Source of the DNA: Pelargonium nanum
Taxonomy: Eukaryota > Streptophyta > Magnoliopsida > Geraniales > Geraniaceae
Length of the DNA: 20,055 bases
NCBI GenBank assembly: GCA_036897485.1
Contig: JAYMTF010002017.1
Location: forward strand, 1-20,055
Direction of reading: 5' to 3'
Shown here: positions 19,650 to 20,055 of the stretch, in pieces
How the letters are laid out: each line of letters starts with the position of its first letter
How positions within the stretch are numbered: position 1 is the first letter of the stretch
Notes under the pieces: model-generated
The model's input: the letters and a program-made list of their open reading frames with translations, nothing else
The model's database searches: none
What the model was told of the DNA's origin: nothing
Translations under genes and position numbers: made by a program

Positions 19650-20055
19650 TATAGGAGGAGCATACTCTCTATGGGGCTGTAAGGTCCAAGATCAACACAG
19701 GAACAAACTTGTGCTGTGGAGGTGTATTCGCGTAAGGCCATGAGAGCAAGTTCATCAAGGGGTTACGAGGTCCAGGCTCAACAAAAGAGCTAACTTTCTC
19801 TGTGGATGTAGATCCCATAGGGCCATGGGAGCAAACTCACTATGAGTGTACAAGGTCCAAACTTGACACCAGAATGAACTTTTCTTCGTGGATGTGTACT
19901 CGTGTAGGGCCATGGGATCAATTTCACCATAGGGCTACGACAGGACTAAATTTTTTTTTTGTCGAGGTGGACTCACATAGTCTATGGAAGCAAGCTCACC
20001 ATGGGACCACGAGGTTTAAGCTCAACACAACATCATGAAGCGTTCTTGATGGGGG
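19650..20055 (+). repeat. ~86-bp degenerate tandem array, about five copies, cut by window end
   Basis: Each unit contains in order gtggatgtgtactc, agggccatgggagcaa, ctcaccatagggctacga, aggtccaag and ctcaacac. The aggtcc anchor recurs at 19682, 19768, 19853, 19942 and 20012 (spacing 86, 85, 89, 70). From 19802 one plus-strand frame stays open for 78 codons through three units, with repeated residues such as GPWEQTHYECTR and GPWDQFHHRATT. Earlier units carry stops. It resembles a decayed minisatellite or the repeat region of a retroelement. I recognise no protein family. Confidence 0.75.

Noticed and set aside
1-20055. CRISPR arrays, bacterial operons or viral replication genes
   Set aside because: The repeats lack regular unique spacers, the genes have spliceosomal introns, and no viral or prokaryotic protein motif was seen.

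Overview
This window is nuclear DNA from a flowering plant, most likely a eudicot. It is AT-rich, its genes have short GT-AG introns, and the two genes I can support are typical of land plants. About three quarters of the window is non-coding sequence with small, decayed repeats. I cannot name the species.

Layout. Positions 1-245 are a foldback and tandem array of about 30-bp units. Positions 576-1435 look like an old retroposed insertion: a 20-bp direct repeat flanks it, and an AATAAA precedes a short A-run. Positions 2140-3620 hold an alpha-expansin gene on the minus strand, with three exons, 249 residues, a TATA box and a G-box upstream. Positions 3.8-15.4 kb contain no gene I can defend. 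That stretch holds an inverted-repeat element (6770-7586), a codon-phased 27-bp repeat (8728-8835), a poly(A) footprint between direct repeats (11431-11474), and a probable decayed LTR (about 12.2-13.0 kb). Positions about 15.43-18.97 kb hold a minus-strand RING-H2 gene. It has a 5' leader exon and three coding exons, one of them only 41 nt. The window ends in a degenerate array of about 86-bp repeats (19650-20055) that runs off the edge.

The two genes share no evident pathway. The expansin is a secreted protein that loosens cell walls. The RING protein is a predicted E3 ubiquitin ligase of a plant-specific, poorly characterised family. They lie about 12 kb apart in the same orientation, and there is no sign of an operon or gene cluster.

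The observation most worth checking is the start of the RING gene. Where I expect the initiator Met, the reading frame has ACG in a strong initiation context. No in-frame ATG lies upstream in that exon, and the next one is about 73 codons in. No new multi-gene system is visible. The other leads concern repeats and retroposition.
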